Of a DNA stretch of 9,438 bases, positions 1 to 6,812 are shown in pieces (positions within the stretch are counted from its first letter, which is position 1; each line of letters begins with the position of its first letter). A program made the translations under genes and the position numbers. Below the pieces are notes generated by a model. That model worked only from the letters and a program-made list of their open reading frames with translations. It had not been told where the DNA came from and did no database searches. Origin of the DNA: Candidatus Galloscillospira excrementavium (GTDB lineage: Bacteria > Bacillota > Clostridia > Oscillospirales > Oscillospiraceae); contig DVHW01000056.1 of assembly GCA_018711785.1 (NCBI GenBank), positions 1 to 9,438 on the forward strand, given 5' to 3'.

Positions 1-1744
1 CGCGGTACTGGTCGAAGAGCTGGTCGAACTCCTTGTCTCCGCCGTGGTGGAGATTGTGGAGATAGGCGTGGGTATCGGTCTGGATCGGGTCGTCCTTGGG
101 AGCCGTCTCCCGGAGGATATAGAGGGCCACATTGGAGCAGTGGTCAGAGATGCGCTCCAGATTGATCAGCAGCTCCAGGAACTGAGTGCCCAGCTCCACG
201 GTACACTCGCCGGACTTGAGACGCTCGATGTGGCGGTTTTTGAGCTCTCCCTGCATCAGGTCCACGACCTCCTCCAGGGGCTCCACCAGCTCTGCGGTGG
301 CGCGGCTGCGGCTGGAGAAGCAGGCCAGCGCGTTGTCCAGCGTCTCGCCCACGGCACTGGTGAGGGCAGTGAGCTCCGTCTGGGCCCTGGGAGAAAAAGT
401 CAGTCCACGGTTGTGGAGGGCCACGGCACTCTCAGAGAGGTTGACCACATAGTCGCCGATCCGTTCATAATCGGAAACCGTATGAAGCAGTTCGGAAACC
501 ATTTTGCTCTCCTCGGCAGAGAGGGCACGGTCGGTCAGCTTGACCAGGTAGTTGTCCAGCAGCCCCTCCAGCTTATCGATGGACTGCTCGGTCTCATTGA
601 GCCGTTCCAGCTTTTTGTTGTCATAGTGGGAGAGCAGCTCCACCGCGATGGAGTAGTTGTCCCGCGCAAATTCTCCCATCTGGATGACCGCGTCCTTGGC
701 CTTCTCCAGCGCCAGGGAGGGGGAGGAGAGGAACCGCTCGTCCAGCACCGAGACCTCCCGGGTGTCGCTGTCCCCGGGGATGATATGCTCCACCAGCTTG
801 ACCAGCTGATTGTGGAAGGGGACAAGAAGCACCGTGCAGGCCACGTTGAAGGCCGTATGGAGGTTTGCGATGCTGCCCATGTTTAGCGTGTCCCCCCAGA
901 AGGGGAAGTGGAACAGGGCGTTGCCGCCGCACAGCACCACCAGGAAGAAAATGGAGCCGATGATGTTGAAGGACAGGTGGATGGCGGCAGTGCGCTTGGC
1001 GTTCTTGCTGGCGCCGATACTGGAGAGGATGGCGGTGATGCAGGTGCCGATATTCTGCCCCATGATGAGGGGAACTGCGTTTCCGAAGGTGACCACGCCG
1101 GTGGTGCTGATGGCCTGGAGGATACCCATGGAGGCCGAGGAGCTCTGGATCAGCGCGGTGACCGCCGCGCCCACCACCAGCCCCAGCAGGGGGTTGGAGA
1201 AGGCCACGAACAGGGACTGGAACTCCGGGATGTCCTGCAGGGGAGCCAGGGCGGTGGACATGGTCTCCATGCCGATGAAGAGGATGCCAAGGCCCAGGAT
1301 GATCTGCCCCACGTTCTGTTTGTGCCCGCCCTTGATGAACATATAGAAGATAATGCCGACCAGGGCCAGGATGGGCCCCAGCGCGGAGGGCTTCAGCAGG
1401 AGCAGGAAAGGATTATCCGAAGAGATGTCGCCCAGGCGGAGCAGCTGGGCGGTCACTGTGGTGCCGATATTAGCACCCATGATGATGCCGACCGTCTGGT
1501 TGAGCTTCATGATGCCGGCGTTCACAAAGCCGACACACATGACGGTAGTAGCGGCTGAACTTTGGATCAGCCCGGTGACCAGGGCGCCCAGCAGCACGCC
1601 CTTGACGACATTATTGGTCAGCCGTTCCAGAATGCTCTCCAGACGGCCGCTGGAGAGCTTCTCCAGTCCGTCTGTCATGGTGGTCATGCCAAAGAGAAAC
1701 GTTGCGACAGCGCCGAACATGGTGATTACATTTGTAATACTCAC
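1..1744 (-). CDS. Na/Pi cotransporter family protein with PhoU-like tail (partial, runs off left edge)
   Basis: This is an inner-membrane sodium-dependent phosphate transporter of the NptA/YjbB type. I translated the minus strand by hand. It opens with a GTG start (SITNVITMFGAVATFLFG) preceded by GGAGG six to seven bases upstream, and stays open for 581 codons to the window edge, so the stop is missing. Two Na/Pi-cotransporter repeats are visible: QSSAATT near residues 61-67 followed by GANIGTT near 90-96, and QSSSAS near 200-205 followed by GQNIGTC near 229-235. Hydrophobic segments fill residues 1-320. Residues about 345-560 are charged and helical with the ERIGDYVVNL and ERISDHCSNV signatures of PhoU domains. 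Family members are usually 540-600 residues, so only a few residues are probably lost. It has its own promoter upstream. Transport direction and substrate are inferred from the family. Confidence 0.93.
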   Translation of the reverse strand, partial: MSITNVITMFGAVATFLFGMTTMTDGLEKLSSGRLESILERLTNNVVKGVLLGALVTGLIQSSAATTVMCVGFVNAGIMKLNQTVGIIMGANIGTTVTAQLLRLGDISSDNPFLLLLKPSALGPILALVGIIFYMFIKGGHKQNVGQIILGLGILFIGMETMSTALAPLQDIPEFQSLFVAFSNPLLGLVVGAAVTALIQSSSASMGILQAISTTGVVTFGNAVPLIMGQNIGTCITAILSSIGASKNAKRTAAIHLSFNIIGSIFFLVVLCGGNALFHFPFWGDTLNMGSIANLHTAFNVACTVLLVPFHNQLVKLVEHIIPGDSDTREVSVLDERFLSSPSLALEKAKDAVIQMGEFARDNYSIAVELLSHYDNKKLERLNETEQSIDKLEGLLDNYLVKLTDRALSAEESKMVSELLHTVSDYERIGDYVVNLSESAVALHNRGLTFSPRAQTELTALTSAVGETLDNALACFSSRSRATAELVEPLEEVVDLMQGELKNRHIERLKSGECTVELGTQFLELLINLERISDHCSNVALYILRETAPKDDPIQTDTHAYLHNLHHGGDKEFDQLFDQYR

Positions 1745-1757
1745 GTTTTGCCTCCCA
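1738..1757 (-). promoter_or_regulatory. Ribosome binding site and GTG start of the Na/Pi cotransporter
   Basis: On the minus strand GGAGGC precedes GTG (1744-1742) by a few bases, which decides this start over the ATG nine codons in. A small hairpin (CCTGGC, loop AAAGGG, GCCAGG, about 1761-1778) sits directly upstream of the site and could affect its access. Confidence 0.7.
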
Positions 1758-1814
1758 GCCCTGGCCCCTTTGCCAGGCTTGCTCATGCAGCTTTGGTACA
1801 CACATACACATTAC

Positions 1815-1843
1815 ATTATAAACGGTTCGACGCTTTTCGTAAA
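1815..1843 (-). promoter_or_regulatory. Sigma-A-type promoter for the Na/Pi cotransporter
   Basis: The minus strand carries a perfect -10 TATAAT (1820-1815) and a -35-like TTTACG (1843-1838) separated by exactly 17 bp, in a locally AT-rich stretch. The predicted transcript start is near 1808, giving a leader of about 65 nt before the GTG start. An alternative extended -10 (TGATATAAA, around 2028-2036) further upstream has only a poor -35. Confidence 0.65.
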
Positions 1844-2067
1844 TAATAAGTAAAACCTTTTTCGCAAATTTTACATTTCCACAAAAAAGAGCGGGAAAAT
1901 CAATGCCGTTTCGTCACTCTGCGGGAGGAGAGACAGCGGAGCAGAAGGAGGCTCGAAGGCCATGTTTACATAATGTTCATAGGGAATTCAAAAACCGTCC
2001 AACCATTTCCTCCGGCGGCGTGGTATCTTTATATCACCGAAAGGGAACTGAACAAGACATCCGGCCA

Positions 2068-2142
2068 CTGCCCGCCGTGGAGGGCGGGGCGCGAGAGCGG
2101 TCCCGCCGAGGGCAGACAAAAGACAACACGCCATCGCGTGTT
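2068..2142. other. GC-rich segment with competing inverted repeats, possible structured RNA
   Basis: Four complementary blocks are visible on the plus strand: CTGCCCGCC (2068-2076), GGCGGG (2083-2088), CCCGCC (2102-2107) and GGGCAG (2110-2115). Block 1 can pair with block 2. Alternatively, blocks 2 and 3 pair inside a stem made by blocks 1 and 4. A separate 7-bp hairpin AACACGC-CATC-GCGTGTT (2125-2142) follows and is trailed by TCTATATAA. The arrangement resembles an attenuator or small structured RNA, but I match it to no known class and cannot tell which strand is transcribed. Confidence 0.3.
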
Positions 2143-2200
2143 TCTATATAACCAAGATAGTTTCTTTACCTTCCTCTCTTTTCATCCAAACCTCTCTCAA

Positions 2201-2241
2201 ACCACACGGGCCCGCCTCCATTGGAGGCGGGCCCGTGTGGT
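2201..2241. terminator. Long perfect hairpin, probable bidirectional or tandem terminator (distal copy)
   Basis: The arms ACCACACGGGCCCGCCTC and its exact complement enclose a loop of about 5 nt, giving 18 uninterrupted base pairs. In the minus direction it is followed only by TTTGAGAG, so the U-tract is weak. It shares the core GGCCCGCCTC with the neighbouring hairpin at 2277-2315. Confidence 0.55.
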
Positions 2242-2276
2242 GTTTGAAGGGAAGCTGCCCTGTTCAGGAAGGGAAT

Positions 2277-2315
2277 ATACCGGCCCGCCTCTATAACATA
2301 GAGGCGGGCCGGTAT
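2277..2315. terminator. Long perfect hairpin after the anti-sigma-like gene, probable terminator (proximal copy)
   Basis: The arms ATACCGGCCCGCCTCTAT and its exact complement enclose the loop AAC, giving 18 uninterrupted base pairs. It lies 28 bp past the stop codon of the minus-strand gene, the expected place for a terminator. The minus-strand tail (ATTCCCTTCC) is a poor U-tract; on the plus strand TGGTTTTGG follows. Termination is inferred from position and stem strength. Confidence 0.6.
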
Positions 2316-2343
2316 TGGTTTTGGCGGAGCCCCGCGTGGCCGG

Positions 2344-4035
2344 TCAGCCCTGGGGCGGGCCATCGGGGATGGTGCCCTCTGCCCGCCGCACCTCCAGGTA
2401 GTAGTACTCGGTCTCCGGGTCCAGGGTGACGGTTTTTATACCGGCCTCCAGGTCGAAGCCGAAGTTCTGCCGGACAATCTCGATCTGTCCCCGATCGGCC
2501 AGCACGGCGGTCTGGGCCGTGCAGGCCAGGGTGGAGCCCAGCGTGGTCACCAGGTCATAGCCGTAGACCCCCTGGTTTTCGGTGTGGGCGCAATAGAAGT
2601 CGTAGCTGCCCTCCTTGGCCATGGAGGCGGTGAGGGTGACACTCCCCCCGGCGGGTATGGTGACCTGGGCGGACACCCAGCACACCCGGTCTACGCTCCA
2701 CACATCGCCGGCGATGCCTTCCAGCCAGCCGGAGCCATAGCGCTCCATGGCCTCGGGGGCCAGCATGCCGTAGGCGTACAGGTACTCCAGGAAGGCCCGG
2801 TAGTAGGTCTCAAAGTCCACCGGAGCCTCGGTGGGGCCGTACTCGTCCTCCCAGATCCGCTCCGCCCAGTAGGGTTCCAGGATCTCCCGCAGGGCGGTGT
2901 CCAGGTCGCTCTCATACCGCTCCACCGTGACGCCGCAGCCCTCCAGAGGCTCCGTGTCCGGGTCGGCGCCGCCGGTGACGTAGCCGCCGATGGTCATATT
3001 CTGGACGTCCTCCCCCACTACCACCAGGTAGTAGACCTCCTCGCCGTAGCCCCGCTCCCCCGGCTGGGGGATGGAGAAGCCCTGGATCATGGTGCCGTTT
3101 TCCCGGTCGTAGCTGCCCATGTGGAAGCCCCAGCCCAGCACGGTGGTCTCGTCGTAGTCCAGGTCGAAGCCCACCCGGAGGGTGGGGTTGGGGACGCCGG
3201 CGTCGTCGTCCGCCTCCGGGCCGTAGGGGTCGGTGAAGCGGTAGACCGTCACCGGGATGCCGCTCACATCAGGCCCCTCTCCCAGGGCGTTTTGCAGGTA
3301 GGTTCCGCCGGCGAGGAGGGCCTTGTAGTCCTCCCAACTCTCGGCGTAGTCCAGGTTGACGCTGCCCTCGTTCTCCCCGGAGAGGCTCCCGCCCCAGGCC
3401 CCCTCAAAGCCGCCGGAGTAGGCCCCTATATAGAGGTCGGTCTCCAGCCCGGCCCCGTCCAGGGTCAGTGCGGGCGTCCGCTGGGCCAGGCCCGACAGGC
3501 TGCTGGCAAAGGGGTAGAGCACCGTCACCGTCTGGTCCTTCCCCGAGGAGTTGGTCAGGGTGTAGGAGTCGGTGACCAGGATGTCGCTGGAGGTCTGCCA
3601 GCGGCCCCCCTCGGGGTACCACTCATCGTACTGCTCCAGCACGTCCCGCTGTTCCTCCTCTGTCAGCCAGGTCCGGCCGGAGACCATCTCCTCGTTGCTC
3701 AGCCACTCCGGCACCCAGGGGGAGAAGTCCAGGGTGATCTCCCGCGCCGCCGTGATGCCGTCGTTCTCCTCTGCCAGGGTCAGGGGGAACACCGGCCCGG
3801 CGTAGGACATGAAGGTGGAGGCCCCGTCGTGGCCGCCGCTGCCGCTGCCACTGCCCCCCAACTGGGTGAGCAGCAGCCCGCCCCCGGTGACCACCACCGC
3901 CAGACAGGCCGCCAGGGCGGCCCAACGCTTCCAGCGGACCTTCCCTTTTGCGGGCGGCTCCTCCGCCGCGGCGTCGATGGTGCTGTCGTTCAATTCACTC
4001 AGCGCCTCCAGCAGGCGCTCGCTCTTCTCGCTCAT
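2344..4035 (-). CDS. Putative membrane-anchored anti-sigma / sensor protein partnered with the ECF sigma factor
   Basis: A 563-residue single-pass membrane protein that I do not recognise as a named family. Residues 1-35 form a charged cytoplasmic head (SEKSERLLEALSELNDS). A transmembrane segment spans about 39-59 (AALAACLAVVVTGGGLLLTQL), then a Gly/Ser linker (GGSGSGSGG) leads to about 490 acidic, Tyr/Trp-rich residues predicted to lie outside the membrane. Its ATG overlaps the TGA of the sigma gene (ATGA), indicating translational coupling; the ATG is within the sigma gene's own end. Small cytoplasmic head plus one membrane span directly behind an ECF sigma gene is the usual anti-sigma layout. 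No zinc-binding HxxxCxxC motif is seen, so anti-sigma function is inferred from context. The large ectodomain may sense an envelope signal. Confidence 0.75.
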   Translation of the reverse strand: MSEKSERLLEALSELNDSTIDAAAEEPPAKGKVRWKRWAALAACLAVVVTGGGLLLTQLGGSGSGSGGHDGASTFMSYAGPVFPLTLAEENDGITAAREITLDFSPWVPEWLSNEEMVSGRTWLTEEEQRDVLEQYDEWYPEGGRWQTSSDILVTDSYTLTNSSGKDQTVTVLYPFASSLSGLAQRTPALTLDGAGLETDLYIGAYSGGFEGAWGGSLSGENEGSVNLDYAESWEDYKALLAGGTYLQNALGEGPDVSGIPVTVYRFTDPYGPEADDDAGVPNPTLRVGFDLDYDETTVLGWGFHMGSYDRENGTMIQGFSIPQPGERGYGEEVYYLVVVGEDVQNMTIGGYVTGGADPDTEPLEGCGVTVERYESDLDTALREILEPYWAERIWEDEYGPTEAPVDFETYYRAFLEYLYAYGMLAPEAMERYGSGWLEGIAGDVWSVDRVCWVSAQVTIPAGGSVTLTASMAKEGSYDFYCAHTENQGVYGYDLVTTLGSTLACTAQTAVLADRGQIEIVRQNFGFDLEAGIKTVTLDPETEYYYLEVRRAEGTIPDGPPQG

Positions 4036-4589
4036 AGGCGCACTCCCTCCTGTTCCAGGGCCCGGCGCAGCGACGCTCTCAGGCGGCGCAGCCGCTGGGC
4101 CGTCCCGTTGGGCGTGGCGGAGAGTTGCCGGGCCAGCGCGTCCACCCGCTCCCCGTACCAGTAGCGGCGGAGGAAGAGCCACCGGTCCTCGGGAGCCAGG
4201 CCGTCCAGCCACCGCTCCACCGCCGCGGCAGTCTCCCGGGCCTCCCAGGCCGCCTCGGCGCTGGGCGCGGCGGGGACGCAGTCCTCCAGCTCCAGCACCA
4301 GCGCCTCCGCCCCCGCCCCCCGCTTCTCCGCCCGGCGGGCGCGCCAGCGGTCCAGGGACAGGTTGCGGACGATGCGGCACAGATAGGCCCCCAGGGAGGC
4401 CGGCCGCTGGGGCGGCATGGTGTCCCAGGCCCGGTGCCAGGTGTCGTTGACGCACTCCTCCGCGTCCTCCCGGCTGGACAGGATGTTGCGGGACAGGGTA
4501 CGGCACAGCGCGCCGTACTTCCGGTCTGAGGCCGTGATGGCCTCCTGGTCCCGGTCCCAATACAGCTGGACGATGGCGGCGTCCTCCAT
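4032..4589 (-). CDS. RNA polymerase sigma factor, sigma-70 family, ECF type
   Basis: A 185-residue two-domain sigma factor that would direct RNA polymerase to a small regulon. Region 2 covers about residues 20-90, including EDAEECVNDTWHRAWD (the core-binding helix) and AYLCRIVRNLSLDRWRARRA (the -10 recognition helix). Region 4 covers about 125-182, with LAPEDRWLFLRRYWYGERVDALARQ and the helix-turn-helix ATPNGTAQRLRRLRASLR. No region 1 or 3 is present, as expected for ECF factors. The ATG at 4589 was chosen because GGAGGGAG lies six bases upstream; an in-frame ATG at 4634 lacks such a site. Its TGA overlaps the ATG of the next gene, the putative anti-sigma partner. Target promoters and the inducing signal cannot be read from the window. 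Confidence 0.93.
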   Translation of the reverse strand: MEDAAIVQLYWDRDQEAITASDRKYGALCRTLSRNILSSREDAEECVNDTWHRAWDTMPPQRPASLGAYLCRIVRNLSLDRWRARRAEKRGAGAEALVLELEDCVPAAPSAEAAWEARETAAAVERWLDGLAPEDRWLFLRRYWYGERVDALARQLSATPNGTAQRLRRLRASLRRALEQEGVRL

Positions 4590-4680
4590 CGAGCTCTCCC
4601 TCCTCCACACACACTTGAAAGGCCCTTCACCCATTCAGACGGAAAAACCGGCGGGATATGACGCGGCCGAAAAATTTTTT
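4590..4680 (-). promoter_or_regulatory. Upstream region of the sigma factor gene
   Basis: This leader contains the ribosome binding site GGAGGAGGGAG (about 4594-4605), a T-run followed by CGTCTGAATG (about 4633-4650) that resembles the -10 CGTC of ECF-type promoters, and an A6T5 tract (4670-4680). No matching GGAAC-type -35 at the right distance was found, so self-activation by this sigma factor is only a possibility. Confidence 0.3.
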
Positions 4681-4710
4681 CGGGAAGGGGCCTGGCCGGG
4701 CCCCTTCCCG
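4681..4710 (-). terminator. Terminator-like hairpin downstream of selC
   Basis: A perfect 10-bp stem (CGGGAAGGGG / CCCCTTCCCG) lies 3 bp past the encoded CCA end of the tRNA. In the minus direction it is followed by AAAAAATTTTTCGG, so the T-run is displaced by six A bases. It probably ends the selA-selB-selC transcript. Confidence 0.6.
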
Positions 4711-4713
4711 TTC

Positions 4714-4808
4714 TGGCGGGGACAGGTGCGGATCGAACACACCAGGGCGGCTCCACCGCCCACGTCGGTTTTGAAGACCGGGGGGGCCACCAGGCCCCTT
4801 CTGCCCCC
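4714..4808 (-). tRNA. selC: tRNA-Sec (selenocysteine, anticodon UCA)
   Basis: A 95-nt tRNA with the diagnostic features of bacterial tRNA-Sec, read directly from the minus strand. The acceptor stem has 8 bp (GGGGGCAG / CTGTCCCC), then discriminator G and an encoded CCA (4716-4714). The D stem has 6 bp (GGGGCC / GGCCCC) with the 4-nt loop TGGT. The anticodon loop is CTTCAAA with anticodon TCA at 4774-4772. The long variable arm is GGGCGG-TGGAG-CCGCCC. The T stem has 5 bp (GTGTG / CGCAC) with loop TTCGATC. The 8+5 acceptor/T arrangement and the TCA anticodon distinguish it from tRNA-Ser. The outermost anticodon-stem pair is a C-A mismatch. It lies 120 bp behind selB on the same strand with no promoter seen between, so it is probably cotranscribed. 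Confidence 0.96.
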
Positions 4809-4928
4809 AGATGGGCGCCCGCGCTCGAGCGGGCGCAAGAGAGTTTCGAACAGGTGCGAGCACTTATTTCGAAGGAGTTGCGGCGTACCCCCTGCGGGTA
4901 AACTCTGCGAGGCGTTTTCAGCCGGGCT
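4809..4928 (-). other. selB-selC spacer with hairpins and repeated TTTCGAA
   Basis: The 120-bp spacer has a perfect 8-bp GC hairpin (GCGCCCGC / GCGGGCGC, 4815-4836) ending 6 bp from the tRNA 5' end, two TTTCGAA copies (4844-4850 and 4867-4873), a TACCC / GGGTA hairpin (about 4886-4900), and the inverted pair AGAGTTT / AAACTCT (4840-4846 and 4900-4906). It may be a leader trimmed during tRNA maturation or a dispersed intergenic repeat. Confidence 0.4.
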
Positions 4929-6812
4929 TTACGCGGTGACAAACTGCCGCCTGTCCCCCTCCCGGCGGGTGAGGCCCGCGCCGTCGCAGCACTCCAGCAG
5001 GAGCAGGGCGTACCGGCGGCTGACCCCCAGAGTGTCCCGGGCCTGGGCCAGGGTGAAGCCCCGAGGGAAGGCACGGCGGAGCTTCCGCAAGGCGGCGTCG
5101 AAGGCCTCCCGGGAGACCAGGTACTCCCCGGAGAGGGGGAGGAGGAGCCCCTCCGCCGTCAGGGCCTTCAGCACCTGCCGGGCCGCCGGGGCCTCCCGGC
5201 CGAAGGCGCGGAGCACCTGCTCGGTGGGGGCGGGGCACAGCCCGTCGGCGGTGTAGCCCTCCAAAATCCGGCCTCGGATGGCTTGGAGGGCGGGGGTCCA
5301 GTGGGGGGTGAAGCCGGGCAGGGCGGCGGTGCGCCCCTCCAGCCGGAGCCCGTGTTCCCGGGCAAAGAGAGCCAGCAGGGCGTCCGCCGCCCCGGCGGGC
5401 AGGCCGGGCAGCAGCTCCCGCCGCAGCTGGGCCAGGGCCATGCCGGGGAGCAGGGGGGCGCGGCGGTGGAAGTCCTCCAGCAGCCCCCGGCACCGCACCC
5501 ACAGCTCCTCCGCCCCCGCTCGGGAGAGGGCGAACTCCCCCAGGCGCACGAGGATCCCTTTCGCCTCCAGGGCGTCCAGGATAGGGGGGAGGGCCTCCGG
5601 CGGGAGGCCAGCCCGGCGGGCCAGCTGGTCGGGGGAGAGCGGCTCTCCGGCGCGGCGGAGGGCGTCCTCCACCGCCTGTTCCCGGTCCCCGGCGGCCCGG
5701 ACGTTCAGCGCGGCAGTCAGCTCCGGCCCGCTCCGCCCCCCGGGGGCCAGGTCCAGCAGACGCCCGCCCCCCACGGTGGTCACCGGGGAGAAGAAGCGGA
5801 CCACGAAGGGGTCCCCCGCCCGGGCGGCCAGGGGGGCGGCGAGGGTGAGGCGGGCGTACCCCGTCTCGCCGGGGCGGAGGGTCTCCCGCCCCAGCAGGGT
5901 GCACCGGCAGAGAAGGGAGCGGGCGCCGTGGTGGAAGTGGAGCTGGGTGCTGTGCTTCAGGGAATAGGGGGAGTCCGGCAGGAGGGTGAGGGAGACCAGC
6001 GCCTGCCCGGTCACTGTGAGGGAGCCTGGGGCGGCCAGGGTGTCTCCCTTCTGGACCTCCCGCCGCTCCACCCCCGCCAGGTTCACTGCCGCTCGGTGCC
6101 CGGCGGAGAGGGAGGGCACCGCCGCCCCGTGGCGCTCCAGCCGCCGCACCCGCGCCTCCCGCCCGGCGGGGTAGAGGGCCACCGTGTCCCCCTCGGCCAG
6201 CGCCCCGGCGGAGATGGTGCCGGTGCAGACGGTGCCGAAGCCGTCCACCGAGAAGACCCGGTCCACCTCCATGCGGAAGGGGAGGGAGGGGTCGGGGCCG
6301 GGGGCGGCGGCCAGACCGGCCAGGGCCGTCCGCAGCGCCTCCAGCCCCGCCCCGGTGGCGGCGGACACGGGCAGGACGGGGGCCCCTTCCAAAAAGGTGC
6401 CCCGGACCAGCTCCGCCACCTGGGCGGACACCTGCGCCAGCCGCGCCGGACCGGCCAGGTCGGCCTTGGTGATGGCCACCACCCCCTCGTCCACCCCCAG
6501 CAGGGAGAGGATGCCCAGGTGCTCCCGGGTCTGGGGCATGACCCCGTCGTCGGCCGCCACGGTGAGGAGGGCGGCGTCCACCCCCGCCACCCCGGCGGCC
6601 ATGTTCCGCAGGAACTTCTCGTGGCCGGGGACGTCCACCAGGCTGGCCTCCACTCCGCCGGGGAGGGAGAGGGGGGCGAAGCCCACCTCGATGGTGAGCC
6701 CCCGCCGCTTTTCCTCGGCCAGCCGGTCGGTGTCCACCCCGGTGAGGGCCCGGGTGAGGGCGGTCTTGCCGTGGTCCACGTGGCCGGCCACGGCGATGAC
6801 CAGGGGCCTCAT
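4929..6812 (-). CDS. selB: Selenocysteine-specific translation elongation factor SelB
   Basis: SelB is the GTPase that binds Sec-tRNA(Sec) and the SECIS RNA hairpin and delivers selenocysteine to in-frame UGA codons on the ribosome. The protein has 627 residues, against 614 in E. coli. The GTPase domain shows GHVDHGK (10-16, P-loop), RRGLTIEVGF (37-46, switch I with Thr40), DVPGHEKF (60-67) and TKAD (115-118, in place of the NKxD of other factors, as is usual in SelB). EF-Tu-like beta-barrel domains follow to about residue 350. The C-terminal part holds the winged-helix repeats that bind SECIS, ending in GFTLAQARDTLGVSRRYALLLLECCDGAGLTRR-type sequence. The ATG overlaps the selA TGA as ATGA; the longer upstream reading frame is only selA sequence in another frame. 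Confidence 0.97.
   Translation of the reverse strand: MRPLVIAVAGHVDHGKTALTRALTGVDTDRLAEEKRRGLTIEVGFAPLSLPGGVEASLVDVPGHEKFLRNMAAGVAGVDAALLTVAADDGVMPQTREHLGILSLLGVDEGVVAITKADLAGPARLAQVSAQVAELVRGTFLEGAPVLPVSAATGAGLEALRTALAGLAAAPGPDPSLPFRMEVDRVFSVDGFGTVCTGTISAGALAEGDTVALYPAGREARVRRLERHGAAVPSLSAGHRAAVNLAGVERREVQKGDTLAAPGSLTVTGQALVSLTLLPDSPYSLKHSTQLHFHHGARSLLCRCTLLGRETLRPGETGYARLTLAAPLAARAGDPFVVRFFSPVTTVGGGRLLDLAPGGRSGPELTAALNVRAAGDREQAVEDALRRAGEPLSPDQLARRAGLPPEALPPILDALEAKGILVRLGEFALSRAGAEELWVRCRGLLEDFHRRAPLLPGMALAQLRRELLPGLPAGAADALLALFAREHGLRLEGRTAALPGFTPHWTPALQAIRGRILEGYTADGLCPAPTEQVLRAFGREAPAARQVLKALTAEGLLLPLSGEYLVSREAFDAALRKLRRAFPRGFTLAQARDTLGVSRRYALLLLECCDGAGLTRREGDRRQFVTA

Larger units (their letters stand above)
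1745..2343. other. Non-coding spacer of about 600 bp
   Basis: No convincing gene lies here. Open frames on both strands are short, low in recognisable content, and run through the hairpins. The stretch holds, from left to right, the leader and promoter of the Na/Pi gene (to 1843), an AT-rich segment (about 1844-1905), a TGTTTACATAATGTTCATA segment (about 1963-1982), a GC-rich segment with competing inverted repeats (2068-2142), and two long perfect hairpins (2201-2241 and 2277-2315) just past the stop of the anti-sigma-like gene. Confidence 0.7.

Noticed and set aside
44..1558. Plus-strand open frames opposite the left part of the window
   Set aside because: The minus strand reads continuously as a Na/Pi cotransporter with its two QSS repeats and PhoU region; the plus-strand frames have no family content.
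1903..2151. 82-codon plus-strand open frame in the long spacer
   Set aside because: Basic, unstructured composition with no family resemblance, no promoter that I can place, and overlap with the inverted repeats.
2584..4164. Long plus-strand open frame of 526 codons
   Set aside because: It lies opposite the sigma factor and anti-sigma-like genes, is His/Gly/Val/Pro-rich without recognisable domains, and has no convincing ribosome binding site. It is the antisense shadow that GC-rich codon use produces.
4590..4634. Longer start of the sigma factor
   Set aside because: The upstream ATG lacks a good ribosome binding site, while GGAGGGAG precedes the ATG at 4589 at the right distance.
4839..4880. 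Possible second tRNA remnant beside selC (TTCGAA resembling a T loop)
   Set aside because: The flanking bases do not form a T stem and no acceptor or anticodon arm can be built around it.
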